Of a DNA stretch of 18,742 nucleotides, positions 8,620 to 13,949 are shown piece by piece. A program made the position numbers and the translations under genes. Source of the stretch: Lysobacterales bacterium. Lineage in GTDB: Bacteria; Pseudomonadota; Gammaproteobacteria; Xanthomonadales; SZUA-36. The notes under the pieces are model-generated. The model saw nothing but the letters and a program-made list of their open reading frames with translations. It was not told the origin of the DNA and did not search any database. The first letter of the stretch is position 1, and the number at the start of each line of letters is the position of its first letter. The stretch is from positions 1 through 18,742 of the forward strand of contig JABSSV010000307.1 of NCBI GenBank assembly GCA_013213875.1, in the 5' to 3' direction.

Positions 8620-9186
8620 TCAATGGACCGGCTCGCCGGGCTCAGGGCCGCGTAAATCTTCCCGGATCAACAGGGTTGCCACGCGCACATATTCCACGAT
8701 CTCGGCAAAAGCCACTTCCTCTTCCTCCAACGCATCGCCCTCGGAAGCACCCAGTTCAGCCATGGCGATCTCCTGCAAGTCGCCCAGCGACTCGCGTGCC
8801 TCTTCGCTTAAGGTATTCAGACGTGGATCGTCGCCGGCGCCCACGCTGGCCAGAAAGCCATTACACCATTGGGCCAGACATTCGGTGCGGTCTTCCAGGG
8901 TTTCGCTGTCATCCGGCAGCCACAGGGCCAGTTGCAGTTGCTCGTCCTGAAGCTGGCTACGTGTGGCTTCCAACAGCTCCAGCAAGCTGTCGCGCAGGGC
9001 CGGCGAAGCTTGGTCGAACATCTCCAGCATGGCCAGCAGGCCAAGAAAAGCGTCGCCACGTGCCTCCGGCTGACGAACCAGCAAACCACAGGCCATACCG
9101 TGGCACTCGGTCAGTCCGGATGCGTCCAGATTGCCATGGGCAAGCGCCAGGCTGTGTTCAAAATCGGGCAGTTCTTTAATGGCCAT
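8620..9186 (-). CDS. ygfB: UPF0149 / YgfB family protein
   Basis: A 188-residue acidic, largely helical protein of the YgfB/UPF0149 family, conserved upstream of pepP-ubiH in gammaproteobacteria. Recognisable features are LTECHGMACGLLV near residue 25, an internal WLPDD segment, the LAQWCNGFLASVG signature and a C-terminal EEEVAFAEIVEYVRVATLLI helix. The reading frame stays open a further 33 codons upstream. The ATG at 9186 is chosen because GGAG lies nine bases before it and MAIKELPDFEHSL fits the family N-terminus. In Pseudomonas aeruginosa a YgfB protein modulates ampC regulation; whether that applies here is unknown. First gene of the ygfB-pepP-ubiH-ubiI operon. Confidence 0.9.
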   Translation of the reverse strand: MAIKELPDFEHSLALAHGNLDASGLTECHGMACGLLVRQPEARGDAFLGLLAMLEMFDQASPALRDSLLELLEATRSQLQDEQLQLALWLPDDSETLEDRTECLAQWCNGFLASVGAGDDPRLNTLSEEARESLGDLQEIAMAELGASEGDALEEEEVAFAEIVEYVRVATLLIREDLRGPEPGEPVH

Positions 9187-9300
9187 GCAAGGGTTCTCCG
9201 GCGCCGAATCTGTCGCACGCGGACGGATTCCGACGGGGCCTGAAAATAAATGACGATGGTACCACTGTGGGGTAACTCCAGACACTCAGGGCGGTCACGA

Positions 9301-9329
9301 TTGACCCTCATCCATTGCCTGCCTATAGT
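9301..9329 (+). promoter_or_regulatory. near-consensus sigma70 promoter giving a leaderless mRNA
   Basis: TTGACC (9301-9306) is followed by a 17-base spacer and TATAGT (9324-9329); each hexamer matches consensus at five of six positions. The expected start point, about seven bases past the -10, falls on the A of the ATG at 9336. No Shine-Dalgarno is visible before that ATG. Confidence 0.7.
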
Positions 9330-9335
9330 GTTGCC

Positions 9336-9557
9336 ATGGATACGTTGGAACAAGCCACCGCCGACCTGGAAAGACTGGAAAACCAGCTGCGCAAGCTGCT
9401 GGACCAGGTACGTACGCTCCGGGAGGAAAATCAATCCTTGCAGGATCGGCAGGAGTCGCTGGTGGCCGAGCGCGCAGCACTGGTCGCGAAGAACGACGAG
9501 GCGCGGAATAAAGTGGAAGGGATGATCCACCGACTCAAGGCACTGGAACAGCTTTGA
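9336..9557 (+). CDS. small coiled-coil protein (TIGR02449/ZapB-like) upstream of zapA
   Basis: A 73-residue protein that is almost entirely one amphipathic helix with heptad-like leucines (LERLENQLRKLLDQVRTLRE and onward) and no hydrophobic membrane segment. A small coiled-coil gene of this kind sits directly before zapA in many gammaproteobacteria and is catalogued as TIGR02449. ZapB-like involvement in Z-ring assembly is suspected from size, coiled coil and location but not shown. The frame could begin at a TTG at 9315, but that codon lies between the -35 and -10 of the promoter and would not be transcribed, so the ATG at 9336 is used. Confidence 0.85.
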   Translation: MDTLEQATADLERLENQLRKLLDQVRTLREENQSLQDRQESLVAERAALVAKNDEARNKVEGMIHRLKALEQL

Positions 9558-9641
9558 TCGTGCCACAAGGATCCGGCATTCGCCGGCCATGCAGAAACAC
9601 ACCCGATAACCCCGCTTTAGCTTCGCAAGGGCCGCACTGGC

Positions 9642-9944
9642 ATGAGTGAAAAAGAACCGATTTCCGTCATGATTCTGGACCGCGAGTACCAGTTCAGCTG
9701 CTCTGCTGAGGAGCGCGCTGCGCTGCGGGAAGCAGCAGAATTGCTTGATGGACGTATGCGCGACATCAAAGCCCAGGGTAATCTCATGGCGCTGGAGCGG
9801 ATCGCCGTCATGACCGCCCTGAATATGGCCGACGAGATCATCAAACTCCGCCAGCAGGGCGTTGACCGCGCCACGCAGGTCGACGAGCGCATCCGCTTGC
9901 TGGCCGATGAACTGGATAATGCGCTGGACCGGTCGATCGATTAG
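9642..9944 (+). CDS. zapA: cell division protein ZapA
   Basis: A 100-residue FtsZ-associated protein that cross-links protofilaments in the Z-ring. The N-terminal beta-strand region reads EPISVMILDREYQFSC, followed by AEERAALREAAELLDGRMRDIK and MALERIAVMTALNMADEIIKL, the conserved ZapA core, and a C-terminal coiled coil for dimerisation. AAGGG about ten bases before the ATG serves as ribosome site. The stop codon TAG is part of the predicted -10 box of the following 6S RNA gene. Confidence 0.95.
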   Translation: MSEKEPISVMILDREYQFSCSAEERAALREAAELLDGRMRDIKAQGNLMALERIAVMTALNMADEIIKLRQQGVDRATQVDERIRLLADELDNALDRSID

Positions 9945-9947
9945 AAT
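9942..9947 (+). promoter_or_regulatory. -10 box of the 6S RNA promoter
   Basis: TAGAAT lies seven bases before the predicted 5' end of the 6S RNA at 9955 and matches consensus at four of six positions. No convincing -35 hexamer is present at 16-18 bases. Its first three bases are the zapA stop codon. Confidence 0.5.
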
Positions 9948-9954
9948 GGCATGG

Positions 9955-10136
9955 CCCTCTGCGGTGTTAGCCAGCGAACTCGCTATATGCCTTGTCCCTA
10001 CTTATCGACCTCGGGTCGGCATCGTCGCAGCCAGTGTGCATGTTCGCCTTGGAGCGAAAAGCCTAAAGCCCGGCTAGCTGACCCACCTGAACCTGTGGTT
10101 CAAGGTCACTGAGCCCGCAGCGGCACTCGTGGAGGG
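9955..10136 (+). ncRNA. ssrS: 6S RNA
   Basis: A 182-base RNA gene (183-184 in E. coli) in the conserved location between zapA and ygfA. 6S RNA mimics an open promoter and sequesters the sigma70 RNA polymerase holoenzyme in stationary phase. The ends pair as a closing stem: CCCTCTGCGGTG at 9955-9966 with CACTCGTGGAGGG at 10124-10136, allowing wobble pairs. The 3' half carries the hallmark hairpin CTGAACC...GGTTCAAGG followed by AGCCCGCAGCGGCA, closely resembling the E. coli 3' region. The 5' half and central bubble are more diverged. It is probably co-transcribed with ygfA, as in E. coli. Confidence 0.92.
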
Positions 10137-10169
10137 CACCCACCCTGCAATACAAAGCCTGCATACGGC

Positions 10170-10766
10170 ATGACAGAAATCCCGATCAAGTCTGACAAGA
10201 GCACCTTGCGGCATGAGATGCGCGCCCGGCGCACCGGCATTGAGCGCCGCCAACGCCAGGCCTGGGCGGCGCAACTGAATCAGCATCTGCTGGCCATGCC
10301 GCTGGTTAAGACGGCTCAGCGCGTTGCCGGCTATCTTGCCTTCGACGGCGAGCCCGACATTCGGTTTGCCCTAACGCAACTGCATCGACGAGGTATCGAG
10401 GTGTATCTGCCCGTGGTCGCCGAGGGCCCCGAGCCCCTTCTGCATTTTCGCCGCTGGTCACCGGCCACCCCCTTGCAAGCCAACCGCTACGGCATTTCCG
10501 AGCCCGTGGGCACCCGCAGCGAAGCACTGGAAACCATGCAGGTGGTCTTGGCCCCTTTGGTCGCCTGGGACCGCTGTGGCCGGCGCCTGGGTATGGGCGG
10601 CGGCTACTATGACCGCACGCTGGCCGCCCTGCCGGCAGACCATCAGGTCAGCAGCGTCGGCATCGCCTGGTCGGCCCAGGAGGTAGGCGAGTTGCCGGAA
10701 GAAAGTTGGGATCAGCGCATGCATGCCATGGTGCTGGAAACCGGCTGGTTTACCTGCCCGGTCTGA
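10170..10766 (+). CDS. ygfA: 5-formyltetrahydrofolate cyclo-ligase
   Basis: ATP-dependent enzyme converting 5-formyl-THF to 5,10-methenyl-THF, a folate salvage step. At 198 residues it has the family length. The signature RLGMGGGYYDRT is at 139-150, preceded by LAPLVAWDRCGRR, and the N-terminal basic segment KSTLRHEMRARR holds the conserved Lys/Arg that contact ATP. In E. coli the gene is co-transcribed with 6S RNA and linked to persister formation; the ssrS-ygfA order is retained here, with 33 bases between them. The Shine-Dalgarno is weak. Symbol fau is also used. Confidence 0.95.
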   Translation: MTEIPIKSDKSTLRHEMRARRTGIERRQRQAWAAQLNQHLLAMPLVKTAQRVAGYLAFDGEPDIRFALTQLHRRGIEVYLPVVAEGPEPLLHFRRWSPATPLQANRYGISEPVGTRSEALETMQVVLAPLVAWDRCGRRLGMGGGYYDRTLAALPADHQVSSVGIAWSAQEVGELPEESWDQRMHAMVLETGWFTCPV

Positions 10767-10803
10767 GCAGACACAATAAGCCATCCCCACCCGGAACCGC
10801 CTC

Positions 10804-11457
10804 ATGAATCAGGATGAATTGAAACGCCAAGTTGGACAAACCGCCGTTGAATACGTTGAAGAAGACAGCATCCTCGGCGTGGGCACAGGCAGCACGGTGA
10901 ACGCTTTTATCGATGCCCTTGCCGCCAGCGGCAAAAAACTGGAAGCGGCCGTATCCAGTTCCCTGGCCACTACGGAACGACTACAGGCCATCGGTGTGCG
11001 GGTCATTGACCTGAATCAAACCGGCGGGCTGGATTTGTACGTCGACGGTGCCGACGAGTTTGATCACCATCGCCGCTTGATTAAAGGTGGCGGCGGCGCA
11101 CTGACGCGTGAAAAGATTGTGGCGCAAGCCAGTCGCCGTTTTGTTTGCATCGCAGATGAGAGCAAGCAGGTAGGTGTGCTGGGTGCGTTCCCGCTGCCGG
11201 TTGAGGTGATCCCCATGGCGCGCAGCCTGGTGGCCCGGAAACTGGTTGGAATGGGCGGCCAACCTGAGTGGCGCGAGGGCTTTACCACAGACAACGGCAA
11301 CGACATTCTTGATGTGCACAACATGGATCTGGTTGATCCGGTCGCGACGGAACAGGCAATAAATAATCTCCCTGGCGTCGTAACTTGTGGTATTTTCGGT
11401 ATCAGACCTGCTGACGTGGTCGTTTACGCCAGCCAGCAGGGCATAAAAACAGCCTAA
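10804..11457 (+). CDS. rpiA: ribose-5-phosphate isomerase A
   Basis: Interconverts ribose 5-phosphate and ribulose 5-phosphate in the non-oxidative pentose phosphate pathway. The 217-residue protein shows GTGST (27-31), DGADE (81-85) and KGGGGALTREK (94-104), placing Lys94 and the catalytic base Glu103 at the same numbers as in E. coli RpiA. It follows ygfA by 37 bases and may be read from the same transcript. The start is ATG. Downstream base composition becomes sharply AT-richer. Confidence 0.97.
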   Translation: MNQDELKRQVGQTAVEYVEEDSILGVGTGSTVNAFIDALAASGKKLEAAVSSSLATTERLQAIGVRVIDLNQTGGLDLYVDGADEFDHHRRLIKGGGGALTREKIVAQASRRFVCIADESKQVGVLGAFPLPVEVIPMARSLVARKLVGMGGQPEWREGFTTDNGNDILDVHNMDLVDPVATEQAINNLPGVVTCGIFGIRPADVVVYASQQGIKTA

Positions 11458-11464
11458 AAGCCCA

Positions 11465-11498
11465 TATTTTTCAGACACTTAAAATTTTCTGAAAAATA
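11465..11498. other. 11-bp perfect dyad after rpiA: operator or weak terminator
   Basis: TATTTTTCAGA (11465-11475) and TCTGAAAAATA (11488-11498) are perfect inverted repeats around a 12-base spacer. The stem is AT-rich and no T-run follows, so it is a poor intrinsic terminator. It ends two bases before a candidate -35 element, a position suited to an operator. Confidence 0.45.
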
Positions 11499-11500
11499 AT

Positions 11501-11529
11501 TAGACAAAACCGGCTATTTTAGGTAAGCT
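11501..11529 (+). promoter_or_regulatory. candidate promoter of the small secreted-protein gene
   Basis: TAGACA (11501-11506), 17-base spacer, TAAGCT (11524-11529). The -35 is five of six to consensus; the -10 is poor at three of six. The predicted start near 11536 coincides with the base of the leader hairpin. The surrounding AT-richness supports promoter activity but the exact elements are uncertain. Confidence 0.35.
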
Positions 11530-11533
11530 AGAA

Positions 11534-11576
11534 ATCGTTAGGAAAAACGCCAGCAAGGAATGCCGGTGCTAACGAT
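11534..11576 (+). promoter_or_regulatory. leader hairpin with AGGAA loop (possible CsrA/RsmA site)
   Basis: The outer stem is a perfect 8 bp, ATCGTTAG (11534-11541) with CTAACGAT (11569-11576). After a GAAAAA bulge an inner stem forms between 11548-11555 and 11561-11568, with one mismatch and one wobble pair, presenting AGGAA (11556-11560) as the loop. A second CAAGGA occurs at the ribosome binding site (11593-11598, preceded by A). Loop-presented GGA plus a GGA at the Shine-Dalgarno is the known layout of CsrA/RsmA-repressed messages. Confidence 0.5.
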
Positions 11577-11605
11577 GAGAACAACCACGGGACAAGGAAG
11601 TTGCC

Positions 11606-11800
11606 ATGGAAACCAAGGATCTAAAACCGACTTTGCTGCTCGCTCTGGCTTTTTTTCTGGCCAGCGCGCCTAACCCAGACGCTGAAGCCATCGCCGAGAT
11701 GACGGCTGGCTTTATTTCGCCGGCCAGCGAGACGGCGCTGCAAGCCGATATGCTGCCGCTGGAAGATACGGTCAGCGAGCAGACCCACAGCCAGAACTAA
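11606..11800 (+). CDS. small secreted protein of unknown function
   Basis: A 64-residue protein not matched to any family I know. A short charged N-region (METKDLK) precedes a hydrophobic core (LLLALAFFLASA), consistent with a Sec signal peptide cleaved around residues 20-27, leaving roughly 40 acidic residues rich in Glu, Asp, Ala and Ser and without cysteine or aromatic clusters. AAGGA at 11594-11598 lies seven bases before the ATG, an excellent ribosome site. A structured leader precedes it and a terminator follows, so it looks like a stand-alone gene. A single-pass membrane peptide is the alternative reading. Confidence 0.6.
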   Translation: METKDLKPTLLLALAFFLASAPNPDAEAIAEMTAGFISPASETALQADMLPLEDTVSEQTHSQN

Positions 11801-11823
11801 CCTTTTTCAAGCGGGGACGCTTC

Positions 11824-11870
11824 ACAACGACCCGTGCGCGGTTAACCCCGGCTGCGCGGGCGTTGTTTTG
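11824..11870 (+). terminator. intrinsic terminator after the small secreted-protein gene
   Basis: ACAACG (11824-11829) pairs with CGTTGT (11861-11866). The stem continues past one bulged A through CCCG/CGGG and further GC pairs, and a TTTTG tract follows the stem. It ends about 70 bases after the small gene's stop and before the regulator's promoter. Confidence 0.7.
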
Positions 11871-11907
11871 TGCGCGGATTACGGTAGCGAGCGTGCATCA
11901 ATGTCCC

Positions 11908-11913
11908 TATACT
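11908..11913 (+). promoter_or_regulatory. probable -10 box of the Rrf2-family regulator
   Basis: TATACT matches consensus at five of six positions. At 17 bases upstream TAGCGA (11885-11890) is a weak -35. A start near 11920 would give a leader of about 40 bases that includes GGAGG at 11944-11948, eleven bases before the ATG. Confidence 0.4.
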
Positions 11914-11959
11914 GGCCCTTGATCCGGGGGGGAGCAGTTGCCCGGAGGCCGTTCCCAAA

Positions 11960-12379
11960 ATGCAGTTCACCCGTTTCACCAACTATTCCTTGAAGGTGCT
12001 CGTCCACCTCGCCCAGCACCCCGATAGCTGGATCACGATTCGCCAGATTTCCGAGTCCTACAATATTTCCCAGAACCACCTGATGAAGGTTGTGAGTTTT
12101 CTCAGTCGCAGCGGCTATCTGCAATCGAGACGCGGACCGGGTGGCGGCGTGAAACTCATGGTGGACGCCTGCGATGTGCAACTGGCCGATGTGATCGTTG
12201 CCGCCGAGGGTGGGATCGACTTGCTGCATGGTGACCAAACCAGCGAACTGGCAGCGACCCGACAGGCCGGGCTCCACCAGCTGCTCGATACCGCCGTAGA
12301 GGCGTTTATCCAAACACCTAACAGTAGCAGCCTCGCTGACATTGCAGCGGCAGGACAGGCGGTGACGGCCAGAAGTTAA
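11960..12379 (+). CDS. Rrf2/NsrR-like transcriptional regulator lacking cluster cysteines
   Basis: A 139-residue winged-helix regulator closely similar in layout to NsrR: MQFTRFTNYSLKVLVHLAQ at the N-terminus, recognition region ISQNHLMKVVSFLSRSGYL, wing RRGPGGGVKL and dimerisation helix near residues 103-118. NsrR binds an iron-sulfur cluster through three cysteines (91, 96, 102 in E. coli). Here the only cysteine is Cys71, before that region; ungapped alignment from memory puts His90, Ser95 and Arg101 at those places. The Asp8 proposed as an extra ligand in Streptomyces NsrR is Asn8. It is thus probably a cluster-free regulator with some other signal. It may control the neighbouring channel genes or the small secreted protein. 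Confidence 0.88.
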   Translation: MQFTRFTNYSLKVLVHLAQHPDSWITIRQISESYNISQNHLMKVVSFLSRSGYLQSRRGPGGGVKLMVDACDVQLADVIVAAEGGIDLLHGDQTSELAATRQAGLHQLLDTAVEAFIQTPNSSSLADIAAAGQAVTARS

Positions 12380-12495
12380 CCACACCGGACCACCGTTCCT
12401 TGCAGACCGGAGCCGACTCCAGCACGCCGTGCAATCCCGGTGTATGCTTGAAACAGACCCCCTTGTCGGAGCGCCTTTATGGTCTGCCCAACCCA

Positions 12496-12546
12496 GCACC
12501 GCCGGTTTGGTCCAGCCTTGCCATGCAAACCCTGGTTTGGCGGTGC
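12496..12546 (+). other. 51-base stem-loop upstream of the channel operon
   Basis: GCACCGCC (12496-12503) and GGCGGTGC (12539-12546) are perfect 8-bp arms. Inside, GGTTTG (12504-12509) pairs with CAAACC (12526-12531) around a 16-base loop. No T-run follows, so it is not an intrinsic terminator. It lies in the 263-base gap (12380-12642) between the regulator and the channel gene, where I see no gene and no convincing promoter. It could be a 5'-leader structure or part of a small RNA. Confidence 0.4.
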
Positions 12547-12642
12547 CCCGGGAGCTTCGACAGCATCAGCCCACTGCCGTGAGGCAGGCGCTGGCGCCCT
12601 CCGCTCTCGTTCGAGACAAAATTCCACTCGGGCGCTGCACTA

Positions 12643-13143
12643 ATGGACCGGCCCTGGGGTGAGTTTGCACTTACATTGACGCTGGGCAGCAGTGTCACGC
12701 TCATCAATCTCGCCATTCAACTCTGGGCCATCAAGCACATGCTGGCCTATATCGGCCACCGCGATAACAGCGATATTCTGCAAGGGGACCAGCGCCACGA
12801 GATACGCGTTCTGGCGATTTGCCTCGGCTTTCTCTTTTTGGGGCATTTGTTGCAGTTCGCGAGTTGGGCTGTGCTCTTTCTCTTGATCGGCGAATTCCAA
12901 TCGATCAGCGTGGCCTTCTACCACTCCGCGGTTAACTTTACCTCTCTGGGCTACGGCGACATCGTCATGAGTGAGCGCTGGCGCCTGCTTGGCCCCCTTG
13001 AAGCCGCCAATGGCATTTTGATGTTAGGCCTCACCGCTGGCGTAGTGCTATCGGTGATGAGCGAATTTAAGGGACGGCGGGCACAGCAGGCGTTGGTGAC
13101 AAGCCCGGGGGCAAAAGCCGACGCCAGGGCAGACGACGCATGA
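12643..13143 (+). CDS. small potassium-type ion channel protein
   Basis: A 166-residue inner-membrane protein of the Ion_trans_2 type. Hydrophobic segments lie at about 10-30, 56-83 and 117-139. A pore helix and selectivity filter sit between the last two: FYHSAVNFTSLGYGD, with the filter T-S-L-G-Y-G-D at 100-106, close to the canonical TVGYGD of K+ channels. There is no cytosolic RCK/TrkA domain, so no ligand gate is evident. The ATG at 12643 is the first usable start after an in-frame stop at 12580; the Shine-Dalgarno is weak. The stop overlaps the next gene by four bases (ATGA). Confidence 0.85.
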   Translation: MDRPWGEFALTLTLGSSVTLINLAIQLWAIKHMLAYIGHRDNSDILQGDQRHEIRVLAICLGFLFLGHLLQFASWAVLFLLIGEFQSISVAFYHSAVNFTSLGYGDIVMSERWRLLGPLEAANGILMLGLTAGVVLSVMSEFKGRRAQQALVTSPGAKADARADDA

Positions 13144-13949
13144 ACGCGCATCTACTGGACGGCCTGACCCTGCCACTCATGTTTCTCACCGCCATGGTGC
13201 TACAGATTCTTTTTATTGAATTGGGCTTTCGCTATGGGCGCCTGCGTCAAGGCAAACCGAAGCCTCACAGAGGGCAAATGGCTCAGGTACGGGCCATCAT
13301 GGGCGCGTCCCTGGGGCTGTTGGCGTTTATGCTGGCCTTCAGCTTCAGCATGGCCCAGCAACATCACGAGGAGCGGGCCATAGCCTATATGCAGGAAGTC
13401 AGTGCCGTGGACACGGCCTATCGGGCATCTGACCTGATTCTGCATGAGCAGCGCCGGAACGCCAAACAGCTGCTACGGCAATTCATTGACCAGCGCTTGG
13501 CCAGTGCCCGAGCCCTTGAAAGGGGTGATCTGACCGATACGCTGCAACGGGTTCGCCAGTCGGAACAACTCCATGATGCGCTCTGGCGCATCGCAGAGCA
13601 GTCCATGGAGGGCGAGGGTGATCATGAGGACACGGGGCTGTTTGCCGGCGCTGTACTGGCCATGATCAGTGCCCATGACGCACGCTTACAAGCCGCTTTC
13701 TATAATCGTATTTCACCCGTCATCTGGCTCAGCCTGCTACTGCTGGCACTGCTGTCCATGATCGTTATGGGCTATCAGGCTGGCCTCACCGGCACCCGCA
13801 GCAAGCTCGCCACCTGGTCTATCGCCCTGACCTTTTCGCTGGTACTGGTACTGATAACCGACCTGGACCGACCCAATTCAACGCTGTTTGAAATGAGTCA
13901 GGATTTAATGACCGCGCTGGCACAGCGCATGGAGGCAAGTAATGGCTAA
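13140..13949 (+). CDS. bestrophin-like / DUF4239 membrane protein
   Basis: A 269-residue membrane protein with four hydrophobic segments (about 8-30, 52-71, 192-213, 223-241) and a soluble helical region between the second and third. The sequence GASLGLLAFMLAFSFSMA followed by an acidic helix, and ITDLDRPNS after the last helix, are the signature pattern of proteins named bestrophin-like or DUF4239. Bestrophins are anion channels, but function has not been established for this bacterial group. It overlaps the K+-type channel gene upstream by four bases and the barrel-protein gene downstream by eight, indicating one transcript and coupled translation. Confidence 0.8.
   Translation: MNAHLLDGLTLPLMFLTAMVLQILFIELGFRYGRLRQGKPKPHRGQMAQVRAIMGASLGLLAFMLAFSFSMAQQHHEERAIAYMQEVSAVDTAYRASDLILHEQRRNAKQLLRQFIDQRLASARALERGDLTDTLQRVRQSEQLHDALWRIAEQSMEGEGDHEDTGLFAGAVLAMISAHDARLQAAFYNRISPVIWLSLLLLALLSMIVMGYQAGLTGTRSKLATWSIALTFSLVLVLITDLDRPNSTLFEMSQDLMTALAQRMEASNG

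Noticed and set aside
8603..8623. TTG start for pepP overlapping the ygfB stop
   Set aside because: The ATG at 8602 has CAGGA eight bases upstream and matches the family N-terminus; the extra seven residues do not.
9187..9285. N-terminal extension of ygfB by 33 codons
   Set aside because: The extension has no family similarity, and a good ribosome site precedes the ATG at 9186.
9955..10136. Short open frames overlapping the 6S RNA on both strands
   Set aside because: The sequence has 6S RNA termini, hallmark 3' hairpin and genomic position; the frames show no protein-like features.
12443..12480. TATGCT and TTTATG as -10 boxes for the channel operon
   Set aside because: No -35 hexamer at an acceptable distance; the TTGAAA at 12448 is 22 bases from TTTATG.
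11879..12499. 206-codon minus-strand frame
   Set aside because: Antisense to the Rrf2-family regulator with clear winged-helix motifs.
12376..12627. 83-codon minus-strand frame in the gap before the channel gene
   Set aside because: No ribosome site, no recognisable domain, composition typical of random GC-rich DNA.
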